A DNA stretch of 64,000 nt, taken from NCBI GenBank assembly GCA_041658205.1, contig JBBAAO010000002.1:248001-312000 (forward strand), read 5' to 3'. The position numbers and the translations under genes were made by a program. This document shows, in pieces, positions 27,108 through 36,546 of the stretch. The DNA comes from Bacteroidota bacterium (lineage in GTDB: Bacteria > Bacteroidota > Ignavibacteria > UBA10030 > UBA8401). The notes under the pieces are model-generated. The model worked only from the letters and a program-made list of their open reading frames with translations. It was not told where the DNA came from and did no database searches. Position 1 is the stretch's first letter, and every line of letters begins with the position of its first letter.

Positions 27108-27761
27108 ATGTTCATCGGACATTTCGCAGTAGCATTAGCGGCAAAAAAAACAGCGCCAAAAACATCGCTTGCAACATTATTTGCCGCAGCACAGTTTGTG
27201 GATCTCTTGTGGCCCATCTTGCTTTTGTTTGGATTGGAACATGTTCGCATTGATCCCGGAAATACCGCAATGACACCGCTCGATTTTTATGATTACCCAA
27301 TCACACACAGTCTTGTTGGTGCGATTGGTTGGTCTGTATTGTTCGGTGCCGCATATTATTTTCGAAGAAAACTTAGGCGGGAAGCGATTATTGTTGGGCT
27401 TCTTGTTTTTAGCCATTGGATTCTTGACCTTGTCACTCATCGTCCTGATCTGCCGTTGCTGGGAAATGATTCTGTGAAATTTGGAATGGGAATGTGGAAT
27501 TCATTTGCCGCTACGGTAACCGTTGAATCGCTGATGTTCATGGGCGGTGTGTGGCTGTATATGAGAGCGACTCAGCCAAACAATAAAATTGGAACGTATG
27601 CATTTGCCGGATTAGTTGTATTTATTTTGTTCATTCACATCACAAATATCTTTGGCCCACCGCCGCCAAATGTACAAATGATCGCTATTGCAGGAAACGC
27701 ATCATGGCTCTTTGTTGTATGGGGATGGTGGATTGATAAGAATAGAACCAGTAAAGCATAA
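27108..27761 (+). CDS. Multi-pass membrane protein, YdjM/DUF457-like
   Basis: 217 residues with about six hydrophobic segments. Conserved His/Asp positions of the YdjM-like 'membrane-bound metal-dependent hydrolase' group can be seen: FIGHFAVALAAKK at the N-terminus, FVDLLWP, THSLVGAIGWS and FSHWILDLVTHRPDLP. The true activity of this group is uncertain. ATG 27108 follows TTTTGGAGAATCC, a good ribosome-binding site, 17 bp after the GNAT gene. Confidence 0.75.
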   Translation: MFIGHFAVALAAKKTAPKTSLATLFAAAQFVDLLWPILLLFGLEHVRIDPGNTAMTPLDFYDYPITHSLVGAIGWSVLFGAAYYFRRKLRREAIIVGLLVFSHWILDLVTHRPDLPLLGNDSVKFGMGMWNSFAATVTVESLMFMGGVWLYMRATQPNNKIGTYAFAGLVVFILFIHITNIFGPPPPNVQMIAIAGNASWLFVVWGWWIDKNRTSKA

Positions 27762-27906
27762 ATGCGGTTCAACATAAGTAAAATTGAAATTTGCACGAAT
27801 GCATAACCGATAGAGGGCAATAAGTGATTGTGATAATTTTGTGATGTTCTAATCGAAACGAGTTTGTATTTTTGTCGGTACAATTCTTAAAGAGAGGAAA
27901 TTGATT

Positions 27907-28155
27907 ATGCCGCATTATCTTGTTGTTTCGCCCCACACCGAAGAGGATTGTTCGAAAGTTGTCAAACTCACTTTGGCGATCGGCTATTTGACTCATTATT
28001 ACTGGGGGTGTAAATCGGGGGATCACTGTGGTTATGCGATGATCGAAGCGGACAATCGACAAGAAGCGCTCCTTTCGGTTCCCACTGTTATCCGCGAAAA
28101 AAGTAAAGCCTTGCCAATCGAACAGTTCGACCCTAACGACGTTCAAGGTTGGTAA
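27907..28155 (+). CDS. Small conserved-looking protein of unknown function
   Basis: 82 residues from ATG 27907 (AAAGAGAGGAAATTGATT upstream gives a good ribosome-binding site; an in-frame TTG at 27901 is less likely). The product MPHYLVVSPHTEEDCSKVV has no signal peptide. It contains a segment with YYWGCKSGDHCGYA, where two Cys and a His could bind metal, and ends in a short helix and PNDVQGW. The size and pattern fit a single ferredoxin-like alpha/beta domain. A terminator follows. No family named with confidence. Confidence 0.65.
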   Translation: MPHYLVVSPHTEEDCSKVVKLTLAIGYLTHYYWGCKSGDHCGYAMIEADNRQEALLSVPTVIREKSKALPIEQFDPNDVQGW

Positions 28156-28179
28156 AAATTATTAATACCAATTGAAAAT

Positions 28180-28218
28180 AAAAAAATGCGGAACTGCATA
28201 TGCAGCCGCATTTTTTTT
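28180..28218 (+). terminator. Rho-independent terminator
   Basis: ATGCGG (28186-28191) pairs with CCGCAT (28206-28211) around the inner self-complementary CTGCATATGCAG, with A-run before and eight T after. Symmetric, so it could also act on the minus strand. Confidence 0.88.
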
Positions 28219-28627
28219 CTTCTACGTTACATTCACCTTAGTATCATAAATCAGATGGATAATATTTTATTTGCACTAATGTGAGCCACGCTATCTGCAG
28301 TATGCTGTCACCGAAGGAAAAAGATACAAAAAAAGATGTTTTTCAAATCACTTTCTGCTAAAGAATGCTCTACAAATTTAAAAGAGAAAAAACTCTTAAT
28401 TCATTTGTAACGTATTTTAATATAAAACCAATCCACAGAAAAAATTGTCCAAGTGTAGAACACAAGCTCATTTGTTTTTGTTGTCACAATTTAATTACCT
28501 TACAAAGGCTGTAGAATTATTTTGATGAATAACGATGTGCACCTTCCTTACAGTGTAACAGACAATGTGAAAACTACAGTAGTTCACAATCATTGGTATT
28601 CTCTCTTTCAAATTGAGGGAAAGTGTG
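28219..28627. other. 409-bp spacer without a recognised gene
   Basis: AT-rich. The only structure I see is a small stem AAGAG-AAAAAA-CTCTT near 28390. It presumably carries the promoter of the binding-protein/kinase pair that follows; I could not identify one with confidence. A 57-codon plus-strand frame that starts at 28525 and runs into the next gene in another frame looks like a shadow. Confidence 0.5.
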
Positions 28628-29566
28628 ATGAAAAACCAATCGGTTCTTTTTCTTCGATTGATACTGATCTGTACAGTGATATCATCCATCAACTGTGATA
28701 GGCCGGTAAAACAAGAAATTGTACCGCAATATAGTAAAGAACCGACACTACAAACTGCACATGTCAACTACATCTTTGCAATCCACCCCTTACATAATTC
28801 GCATCGTTATTTTGAAGTATATCAACCCTTAGTGGATTTTATCAATCGTTCTACCAAAGAATTTTCCATTCAACTTGAATCCTCAAAAGATTATGCTCAT
28901 TTCGAAGAAAAACTAGTGAAGAGAAGATTCCATTTTGCGTTACCCAACCCGTATCAAAGTGTGCAGTCATTGAAACAGGGATATCTCATTTTCGGAAAAA
29001 TGGGTGATGATGAACAATTCCGTGGAATTATTGTTGTTCGGAAAGACAGCCATATTCAATCCATGAGAGATCTCCGTGGAAAAGCAATCAGTTTTCCATC
29101 GGCCACAGCTCTTGCAGCGGCAATGATGCCAAAATATTTTTTAAAAATGAACGGCCTGGATGTTGAAAAAGAGGCCGATTGTCGCTATGTGGGTTCTCAG
29201 GAATCTTCGATTATGAATGTTTTTCTGGGAAAAACTGTTGCAGGATGCACTTGGCCGCCCCCCTGGAAGTCGTTTATCAAAGATCATCCTGAAGTGGATA
29301 GTGCGGTCACGATACAATGGCAGACAGATCCCTTGATCAATAATGGTTTGGTAGTGCGAGATGATGTCCCGGAACGACATCGAAATATTTTTGCGGACAT
29401 ATTGTTTACTCTTCAAAAACACCAGGAAGGGAAAGAGATACTTAATCGAATCAATCTTTCCCGGTTTGTTGCCATTTCACAGCAGCAGTACATTTCGCGA
29501 GTGAATATTTTTTTACGGAAATATGAACACGAATTCGGATCATTGCCTGAAATCGGAGGAAAATAA
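28628..29566 (+). CDS. PhnD-like periplasmic binding lipoprotein
   Basis: 312 residues from ATG 28628 after GAGGGAAAGTG. Signal peptide with Cys24 in a poor lipobox (SSINC). The body matches the PhnD/phosphate-phosphonate binding fold: FAIHPLHNSHRYFEVYQPLVDFI split here at its start, FGKMGDDEQFRGIIVVRKDS, then MRDLRGKAISFPSATALAA, the anion-binding region, and a C-terminal helix. The order and spacing are those of the PF12974 family. No ABC transporter genes lie nearby; the stop is 2 bp from the ATG of a large sensor kinase, so it is more likely a ligand-binding sensor component than a transport protein. Confidence 0.85.
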   Translation: MKNQSVLFLRLILICTVISSINCDRPVKQEIVPQYSKEPTLQTAHVNYIFAIHPLHNSHRYFEVYQPLVDFINRSTKEFSIQLESSKDYAHFEEKLVKRRFHFALPNPYQSVQSLKQGYLIFGKMGDDEQFRGIIVVRKDSHIQSMRDLRGKAISFPSATALAAAMMPKYFLKMNGLDVEKEADCRYVGSQESSIMNVFLGKTVAGCTWPPPWKSFIKDHPEVDSAVTIQWQTDPLINNGLVVRDDVPERHRNIFADILFTLQKHQEGKEILNRINLSRFVAISQQQYISRVNIFLRKYEHEFGSLPEIGGK

Positions 29567-29568
29567 TT

Positions 29569-32500
29569 ATGCAAAAATTCTTTCGATGGATCATTGGAAA
29601 ATCAATTCGTCGGCAGCTTATTGCCGGCGTAGCCATAGTGCATTTAGTGTTGATGTCCATTTTTGTCTACGATTTAACACAACGGCAAAAATCATTTCTG
29701 TTGGAAAAAGCAAATGAGGAAACACAGTTTCAATTAATGATCCTTGTTTCAAGCAGCAAAGAGTATATGCTCACCCACGATCTTATTGGGCTGCAGGAAG
29801 TATTGGAGACTTTTTCGGAAAATCCTGCCATTAGTTATGCAATGATTATTACTCCCGACGGACACGTGCTGAGTCATTCGGATAAAAGCAAAAGAGGATT
29901 GTATTTAAAAGATCCTGTAAGTCTTACCTTTCTCTCTGGACCTCCGGTAACAACAAAACTTGATTCTTCTGAAAACAGGATAGAATTGGTCGCACCAATT
30001 TTTGAAAATATTACTCAGTTGGGTTGGGCACGTATTGCAAGTGATCTTTCTTCAAATCAAATACATGTTGAATATGTTAATCGGACAGGAATACTGTACA
30101 CCATACTGGCAATTATTATTGGAACGTTATTCGCATTCGGGCTTTCCAAAATTATATTGCGACAGCTGCAGTTGTTAATGCAGGGAGCGGAACGATTTGG
30201 AAAACATCAATTGAACGAACCAATTCCGATTGTTGCCGATAATGAAGTAGGTGTTGTCAGTGTTTCATTTAACGATGCAATGCAGGAACTTGAACATCAA
30301 AGTGTTCTTATCCGCAAGAGTGAAGAAAAATACCGTTTGCTTTCGGAAACAGCAAAAGACATAATTGTCGTTTATAATCTGAAAGGAAAAATATCCTATA
30401 TCAATGCTGTTGGATTGGAGAGAATCGGTCTTACAGAACTCAATTATCAAGGAAGGGATCTCTTTGAATTTATTCCGGAAGAATATCATGCAGGTCTGAA
30501 AAAAAATATTAAAGAACGAATGGAAGGTTTTAGGGGAAATAGACTTACGGAAGTTGAATTACTAACCGTACGGGGTAATCGCATTCCTATTGAAGTCAGT
30601 ACAAGTCCGTTGGTGGTTAATGGTCATATTGAAAGTTTATTGTCTGTTGCTCGCGATATTACCGAACGCAAGCGTGCGGAACGGAAACTGCAAAAATTAA
30701 ATCGTTTGTACGCAGTAATAAGCCATATCAATCAAATGATTGTCCGCGCACAGGAAGAAGAAGAAGTGTACCGACAAGCGTGTTCCATTGTTGTCAACTT
30801 TGGAAATTTCCAAATGGCATGGATAGGATTGGTCAATGATCAAACAGGTGAGGTCGCCCCTGTCCAATGGGCAGGCGTTGAAGACGGATATCTTTCCTTA
30901 GCAGAAAAATTTTCAATCAACGAACATGAACCATGGGGGCAGGGACCAACAGGAACCAGTATTCGTGAAAAACGGATTATTTTTTGTAACGATATTGCTA
31001 ACGATCCGATGATGAAGCCGTGGAGGGTGCATGCGCTTGCACGAAATTATCGATCGTCTATTGTGTTGCCGATACGTCGATCGGAGAAGGTGATTGGCGC
31101 ATTTGCCATATATGCTTCGGTGCCAAATTATTTTACAGAAGAAGAAATTACCTTGTTGACCGAGGTGACAGAAGATATTTCGTTTGCAATTCAAAACATC
31201 AAAATAAAAGGAAATCAAAAAGCTGCGGAAGTGGCTTTGCGTGAAAGCGAAGAAAAATTTCGCTCCCTGTATGAGAACAGCGTCTATGCCGTCTTGTTAA
31301 CCGTTCCCGACGGGAGAATAATGGGAGCAAATCCTGCTGCATGCAAAATATTAGATATGACAGAACAAGAGATTTGTGCATTGGGTCGAAGCGGTATTAC
31401 CGATCAATCAGATGTGCGGCTCATGCCGGCAATCAATGAACGTACATCGAAGGGTAAATTTAACGGTGAAATAACGTTTATTCGAAAGAATGGTGAAAAA
31501 TTTCCCTGCGATGTTTCGTCTGCCGTATTTACGACGAAAGACGAACATTTGTGGACATGTACAATTTTCCGTGATATCACCGATAAAAAACAAGCAGAAT
31601 TGGAGCGTGAACAATACTTTAAATTCTTCCAGACTTCTACGGATATTATGGTTATTGCAGATCCTAAAGGGTGTTTTAAAAAAATAAATCCTTCGTGTCT
31701 TCAATTGCTCGGATATTCTGAAGAAGAACTTCTCTCAAAACCGTTCATGGATTTTATTCATCCTGACGATCGACAACGAAGTCTCGATGAAGTAACGATA
31801 CAAATGCAGAGAGGTTTTACCCTCAACTTCGAAAACCGATATTTATGTAAAAATGGTTCATTTTTATGGCTTTCATGGATTGCTACGTATAATGCATCAG
31901 AAGGTGTTACCTATGCTACCGCGCGCGATATTACCGAACGTAAACGGACAGAAGAACAACTTCATATCTTTTCGAGCGCAATTGAACAGAGCACAGTGAG
32001 TATTGTTATTACCAACACCGAAGGTACTATCGAATATGTCAATCCCAAATTTTTACAGATCACAGAATACTCTCTTGATGAAGTTTTAGGGAAAAAACCA
32101 AACATCTTAAAATCCGGACACACATCATTAAAAGAATATGAACAGTTGTGGAAAACAATTACTTCAGGGGGCGAATGGTGGGGTGAATTTTTGAACATTA
32201 AAAAAAGTGGCAAAGAGTATTGGGAGAACGTTTCCATCTCTCCGGTAAAGAATGATCAAGGAATCATCACGCATTTTCTTGCAATAAAAGAAGACATTAC
32301 AGAAAAGAAAAAACTTCAGGAACAATTTGAGCAGGTGCAAAAGATAGAGAGTCTGGGCACACTTGCCTCGGGTATTGCACATGATTTTAACAATGTTCTT
32401 GGCATTATTTTGGCTTATGTCGGTTTTATGGAACGATCTCAATCTGATGCACAAAAGTCTGCATCAAGTTTGAAATCGATTAAAAAAGCGGTTGAACGCG

Positions 32501-33459
32501 GCGCAAATCTGGTAAAACAAATTCTCACCTTTGCACGAAAAGCGGAAACAACTATTTGTCCGATTGATGTTACGGAATTGATCAACGAAATTATTTCTAT
32601 GCTTCGTGATACCTTCCCTAAAACGATCGTCATCAAAGCGCTGATCGAATCGGATGTGCCCTATATTAATGCAGATCGTACAAAAATTCATCAGGCAGTA
32701 ATGAATCTTTGTGTAAACGCTCGCGATGCAATGTTAAACGAAGGGGTGTTGACTATCTGTGCAAAGAGTATCAATCAAGACAATCTTTCTCAAAAAGTAC
32801 GCAATACAATTTCGGGTAACTGTGTTGCGCTAAGTGTTTCGGATACAGGAACGGGCATGGATGAAAACACCCTTCAGAGAATATTTGATCCGTTCTTTAC
32901 AACAAAAGAAAAAGGAAAGGGGACAGGATTGGGTTTGTCGGTTGTCTATGGGGTGATCGAATCGCACAAAGGATACATCGATGTCGATAGCAAAATAGGG
33001 CATGGAACAACATTCACATTGTATCTTCCACTTGCTGAGGACGAGCAATTATCGTTACCATCGGAAGACTCTAGCAGCATTCAAATCCGCGGCGGCACGG
33101 AGACAATTCTTGTTGTTGAAGATGAAGAAATGTTGATTTCCATGGTAAAAATTCTTCTTGAATCCGAAGGGTATACCGTTATGGAAGCCCATAATGGAGA
33201 AGAAGCGGTGAACATATTCCGGGAACACAAGGATACGATAGATCTTGTGTTAACGGATATGGGACTTCCGAAACTTTCTGGTTTTGATGAATTTATGGCA
33301 ATGAAAAACATTAAACCCGGTGTAAAAATTGTTTTTGCAAGCGGTTTTTTTGATCCGGCGGTTAAAACGGAATTAGATAAGAACGGAGCGAAAGCATTTA
33401 TTCAAAAGCCATACGATCGTATTGAGGTTTTAAAAGCACTCCGGCAATTGTTGGATTAA
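29569..33459 (+). CDS. Multi-PAS/GAF hybrid sensor histidine kinase
   Basis: 1296 residues. TM1 about 17-35, periplasmic domain 36-172, TM2 173-195, HAMP-like 196-248, PAS1 250-370, GAF 385-545, PAS2 555-675, PAS3 680-790, PAS4 798-915, HisKA with His938 (ASGIAHDFNN), HATPase with N-box NLCVNARDAM, DTGTGM and GKGTGLGLS, and a C-terminal receiver domain (about 1178-1296) with phospho-acceptor Asp1230 (LVLTDMG). The AHDFNN H-box places it in the NtrB-like/HPK4 group. The receiver is attached and no DNA-binding partner lies near, so the output must be elsewhere. Two bases separate it from the binding protein, which may present ligand to its periplasmic domain. Confidence 0.93.
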   Translation: MQKFFRWIIGKSIRRQLIAGVAIVHLVLMSIFVYDLTQRQKSFLLEKANEETQFQLMILVSSSKEYMLTHDLIGLQEVLETFSENPAISYAMIITPDGHVLSHSDKSKRGLYLKDPVSLTFLSGPPVTTKLDSSENRIELVAPIFENITQLGWARIASDLSSNQIHVEYVNRTGILYTILAIIIGTLFAFGLSKIILRQLQLLMQGAERFGKHQLNEPIPIVADNEVGVVSVSFNDAMQELEHQSVLIRKSEEKYRLLSETAKDIIVVYNLKGKISYINAVGLERIGLTELNYQGRDLFEFIPEEYHAGLKKNIKERMEGFRGNRLTEVELLTVRGNRIPIEVSTSPLVVNGHIESLLSVARDITERKRAERKLQKLNRLYAVISHINQMIVRAQEEEEVYRQACSIVVNFGNFQMAWIGLVNDQTGEVAPVQWAGVEDGYLSLAEKFSINEHEPWGQGPTGTSIREKRIIFCNDIANDPMMKPWRVHALARNYRSSIVLPIRRSEKVIGAFAIYASVPNYFTEEEITLLTEVTEDISFAIQNIKIKGNQKAAEVALRESEEKFRSLYENSVYAVLLTVPDGRIMGANPAACKILDMTEQEICALGRSGITDQSDVRLMPAINERTSKGKFNGEITFIRKNGEKFPCDVSSAVFTTKDEHLWTCTIFRDITDKKQAELEREQYFKFFQTSTDIMVIADPKGCFKKINPSCLQLLGYSEEELLSKPFMDFIHPDDRQRSLDEVTIQMQRGFTLNFENRYLCKNGSFLWLSWIATYNASEGVTYATARDITERKRTEEQLHIFSSAIEQSTVSIVITNTEGTIEYVNPKFLQITEYSLDEVLGKKPNILKSGHTSLKEYEQLWKTITSGGEWWGEFLNIKKSGKEYWENVSISPVKNDQGIITHFLAIKEDITEKKKLQEQFEQVQKIESLGTLASGIAHDFNNVLGIILAYVGFMERSQSDAQKSASSLKSIKKAVERGANLVKQILTFARKAETTICPIDVTELINEIISMLRDTFPKTIVIKALIESDVPYINADRTKIHQAVMNLCVNARDAMLNEGVLTICAKSINQDNLSQKVRNTISGNCVALSVSDTGTGMDENTLQRIFDPFFTTKEKGKGTGLGLSVVYGVIESHKGYIDVDSKIGHGTTFTLYLPLAEDEQLSLPSEDSSSIQIRGGTETILVVEDEEMLISMVKILLESEGYTVMEAHNGEEAVNIFREHKDTIDLVLTDMGLPKLSGFDEFMAMKNIKPGVKIVFASGFFDPAVKTELDKNGAKAFIQKPYDRIEVLKALRQLLD

Positions 33460-33616
33460 ATGCTATATATCCTTACTATTGGCAAATGGTCTTTTGTGCT
33501 GGGCGGATGTATCAATGTATAATTAGAAAACATTTTTCAAACGCACAAAACAATGTTGTATTTCGTGAAATGGAAAATCGAAGACCACACAAATAATCAT
33601 TTACAGCAAGGGTCTG

Positions 33617-34051
33617 ATGATGACAAAACCATTGACAGCAATAATCACAATCAACATCAATGCCGATTCGGAGGTAGTCTGGAAAGCGTTAACCGATCCC
33701 GAATTGATCAAACAATATTTTTTCGGTACGCAGGTTGAAACAGACTGGAAAAAAGGAAGTCCTATCTACTTCCACGGTGAATGGGAAGGGAAGAAATATG
33801 AGGATAAAGGTACCATTCTCGATATCCAACCGGGAAAATTTATAAAGTATAATTATTGGAGCTCAATGTCCGGAACTCCGGATATTCCTGATAATTATGC
33901 GAACATCAGCTACGAATTGATATCGAAAAATAATATTACCACCCTCACCATTATACAAGATGGTATCAAAACGGAAGCAAACAAAACCCATAGCGAACAA
34001 AATTGGCTTACGGTCATGGGTGGAATGAAAAAATTAGTGGAAACAAAATAG
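33617..34051 (+). CDS. SRPBCC (AHSA1-like) protein
   Basis: 144 residues from tandem ATGs (33617, 33620). A single START/Bet v1-like hydrophobic-cavity domain: ADSEVVWKALTDPELIKQYFFG at the start (written here only as family evidence: first helix VWKALTDPELI), then DWKKGSPIYF and the C-terminal helix ending GGMKKLVETK. Family members bind hydrophobic ligands or act as Hsp90 co-chaperone-like proteins; the ligand is unknown. It lies 58 bp before the YdeI-like gene, a pairing often seen as small stress-related proteins in Bacteroidota. Confidence 0.85.
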   Translation: MMTKPLTAIITININADSEVVWKALTDPELIKQYFFGTQVETDWKKGSPIYFHGEWEGKKYEDKGTILDIQPGKFIKYNYWSSMSGTPDIPDNYANISYELISKNNITTLTIIQDGIKTEANKTHSEQNWLTVMGGMKKLVETK

Positions 34052-34109
34052 GTGTTCACTGGAATATAACAATACGTTGAGTTTCGAATTTTTGTAAAAA
34101 AAACTACGC

Positions 34110-34727
34110 ATGGCAAACAAAGATAAACGGATCGATACATACATCGCTTCCTCTCAACCTTTCGCACGTCCAATCTTAAAACATTTGCGCGCACTTGTGC
34201 ATACGGCATGCCCCAAAGTTGAAGAGACAATAAAATGGGGATTTCCCCACTTTGATTATCGTGGAGAGATGATGTGCAGTATGGCATCCTTTCAACGCCA
34301 TTGTGCATTTGGTTTTTGGAAAGCATCGCTCATGAAAAACAAAAAACTCATGGCTAATGCTGCTTCTGAATCTGCCATGGGCCATTTGGGAAAAATATCT
34401 TCGCCGGACGATCTACCTTCTGATAAAGTGATGATTGCCTATGTGAAGGAAGCGGCAAAATTGAATGATGAAGGAATAAAAATTAAAAAGGTTTCATCGA
34501 GCAGTGCAAAAAAAGAACTTCTCGTCCCTGATTACTTTGTTTCCGCACTGAAAAAAAATAATGAAGCTGCGGCAACGTTCGAAAATTTTAGTTATTACAA
34601 CAAAAAAGAGTATGTGCAGTGGGTGACCGAGGCAAAAACTGAAGAAACCCGTGAACGCCGTATTGCTGCTGCGGTCGAATGGATCTCGGAGGGGAAAGTC
34701 CGAAATTGGAAATATCTTAAAAAATAA
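34110..34727 (+). CDS. YdeI/OmdA-like DUF1801 protein
   Basis: 205 residues. The N-terminal half has the DUF1801 pattern (LKHLRALVHTACPKVEETIK followed by WGFPHF and MASFQRHCAFGFWK); the C-terminal half has the bacteriocin-protection/OmdA pattern (VPDYFVSALKKN, then FSYYNKKEYVQWV and ERRIAAAVEWI). The two-domain order and length are typical of YdeI-like proteins. The biochemical role is not known. No strong ribosome-binding site is visible before ATG 34110. Confidence 0.85.
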   Translation: MANKDKRIDTYIASSQPFARPILKHLRALVHTACPKVEETIKWGFPHFDYRGEMMCSMASFQRHCAFGFWKASLMKNKKLMANAASESAMGHLGKISSPDDLPSDKVMIAYVKEAAKLNDEGIKIKKVSSSSAKKELLVPDYFVSALKKNNEAAATFENFSYYNKKEYVQWVTEAKTEETRERRIAAAVEWISEGKVRNWKYLKK

Positions 34728-34913
34728 TCGAAACATTTCACCTCCCCGTGATTGACTTTTTACACCCCATGTGGTACACTTCCTTTAGATGAGAGAACGC
34801 TATTCCGACATTGCTCCTCTTATCACCCCGTCTCGTAACAACAGTGCTTTGTAATCCGGATATAAATATTTTTATCGCGTTCTTTTTTTCAAACACGGCG
34901 GAAAGATACAATC

Positions 34914-35900
34914 ATGAAACAAGCGCCTTGGTTGAACACGATACAACCCCAGACAGATCATCGATGGGGAGTAATACTAGCGGGTGGAAACGGCGCGCGT
35001 TTGCAGCATTTTATCAAATCGAGATTTGGGGAAAATCGCCCAAAACAGTATTGTGCTCTCATCGGTAAGCGATCGATGCTTCGCCATACGATCGATCGTG
35101 TCGCACCGCTGTTTACTTCTGATCATCTTTTTACTACCGTCAGTGCTCAGCATCTTACCTGGGCATTAAAAGATCTCTCCGACCGACCGAAAGGAACGAT
35201 GATCATTCAGCCGTTCAACCGAGAGACGGGACCTGGAATTTTATTACCGCTTCTTCATATTCATCACGCCGATCCGCAAGCGATTGTCTCCATGTTTCCC
35301 GCCGATCATTTTATATTACAGGAAGAACGGTACAGAACATTTGTTGTAGCCGCTAATGAGTACGTCTCCCGGCATCCTGATCATGTTGTTGCGCTCGGCA
35401 TCGCACCAAGTTCTCAACAGTACGGATACGGCTGGATCGAAAAAGGAGATCGGACAAACTCAGAAGGAATTTCACACGTCAGACGATTTTGGGAAAAGCC
35501 CGATACGCAATTGATGCAGTATTTGTATGAAAAAAAATGTTTATGGAATACGATGACTCTCGTCGGCACATCAATGAATCTTTTACATTTGTACGAACGG
35601 CATATGAATGAAGTGTTTGTTTCGTCTCAACAGATTGTTCAATCGATTGGGACGACTCTTGAATCTGAAGTGACTGAACGAGTGTTTTCAACGATCCCAT
35701 CGGTAAATTTCTCTCATCGTATTTTGGAACATATTCCCGAAAAAATGTTCGTTCTTCAAATGAACGGAATTTACTGGAACGACTGGGGTGATGAAGAACG
35801 GATTCTCAATGACATTGATTTTCTTGAGCACCAGGATCAGTCGTTAAACAGTGAAAAGGACTTTGTAACACAGAAAAACCATGCAAAAATATCTCCGTGA
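34914..35900 (+). CDS. Sugar-phosphate nucleotidyltransferase (mannose-1-P guanylyltransferase-like)
   Basis: 328 residues. Would couple a sugar 1-phosphate to an NTP. The nucleotide-binding signature is ILAGGNGARL (residues 23-32) with ENRPKQYC supplying the conserved Lys, and the metal-binding segment is SMFPADHFI. FWEKPD and the NTM segment near the C-terminal half fit the ManC/GMP family. There is no C-terminal isomerase domain. ATG 34914 follows GGCGGAAAGAT. It stands alone, so the pathway (GDP-mannose for glycans) is inferred. Confidence 0.85.
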   Translation: MKQAPWLNTIQPQTDHRWGVILAGGNGARLQHFIKSRFGENRPKQYCALIGKRSMLRHTIDRVAPLFTSDHLFTTVSAQHLTWALKDLSDRPKGTMIIQPFNRETGPGILLPLLHIHHADPQAIVSMFPADHFILQEERYRTFVVAANEYVSRHPDHVVALGIAPSSQQYGYGWIEKGDRTNSEGISHVRRFWEKPDTQLMQYLYEKKCLWNTMTLVGTSMNLLHLYERHMNEVFVSSQQIVQSIGTTLESEVTERVFSTIPSVNFSHRILEHIPEKMFVLQMNGIYWNDWGDEERILNDIDFLEHQDQSLNSEKDFVTQKNHAKISP

Positions 35901-36059
35901 ACCGGTAACACGAACAAGTGTGCATCTCCATAGCGCCTGCCTTTCACCAATCTGTAGAAATTTCTAATCTCTTATTTCCTGTTAGCTTATCTCGATTTCA
36001 TTCTCTAACTTTGTCAAATTTTATTATCAACACATTTGTACCGTGAAAGGAACAGTGGT

Positions 36060-36536
36060 ATGCCAACAATGGAAGAACGGAAGATGATGATTCAAAAGAT
36101 CAAGTCGCTTCCCGGTATCCTCGATGCTACCGTGGATGGATTAAGCGACGCTCAATTGGATACACCATATCGTGAAGGAGGGTGGACAGCACGGCAGGTA
36201 GTGCATCATTTATGTGACTCGCATATGAACGCATTTCTGCGTTTCAAATGGATGTTGAACGAAGAACATCCAAAAATCAAAACGTATGATCAAGACAAAT
36301 GGGCAACATCTCCCGAATATAAGCTCCCTGTCCTGGAAGCACTTCATCTTCTTCGCGGATTACATGAACGTTGGGCCACAATGTTGGATACAATCGATGA
36401 ACAAGGATGGAGCCGCACGGCTGATCATCCCGAAAACGGCACTGTTACTTTGGATAAAATGCTGCAAATTTATTCCAATCATGGAGAAAAACATTGCGGA
36501 CAAATCATGGGACTCCGCGATAAAATGGATTGGTAA
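36060..36536 (+). CDS. DinB/YfiT-like metal-dependent transferase
   Basis: 158 residues from ATG 36060 after GTGAAAGGAACAG; an in-frame TTG at 36036 is less likely. DinB four-helix fold with metal-binding His in GGWTARQVVHHLCDSHMNAF and in SNHGEKHCGQI, the YfiT/BstA pattern of bacillithiol-type thiol S-transferases. Whether the organism makes bacillithiol cannot be told from this window. The next gene begins 10 bp downstream. Confidence 0.88.
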   Translation: MPTMEERKMMIQKIKSLPGILDATVDGLSDAQLDTPYREGGWTARQVVHHLCDSHMNAFLRFKWMLNEEHPKIKTYDQDKWATSPEYKLPVLEALHLLRGLHERWATMLDTIDEQGWSRTADHPENGTVTLDKMLQIYSNHGEKHCGQIMGLRDKMDW

Positions 36537-36546
36537 AGCACAACAC

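Noticed and set aside
28525..28700. 57-codon frame upstream of and overlapping the binding-protein gene
   Set aside because: It runs into the PhnD-like coding sequence in another frame and shows no recognisable features.
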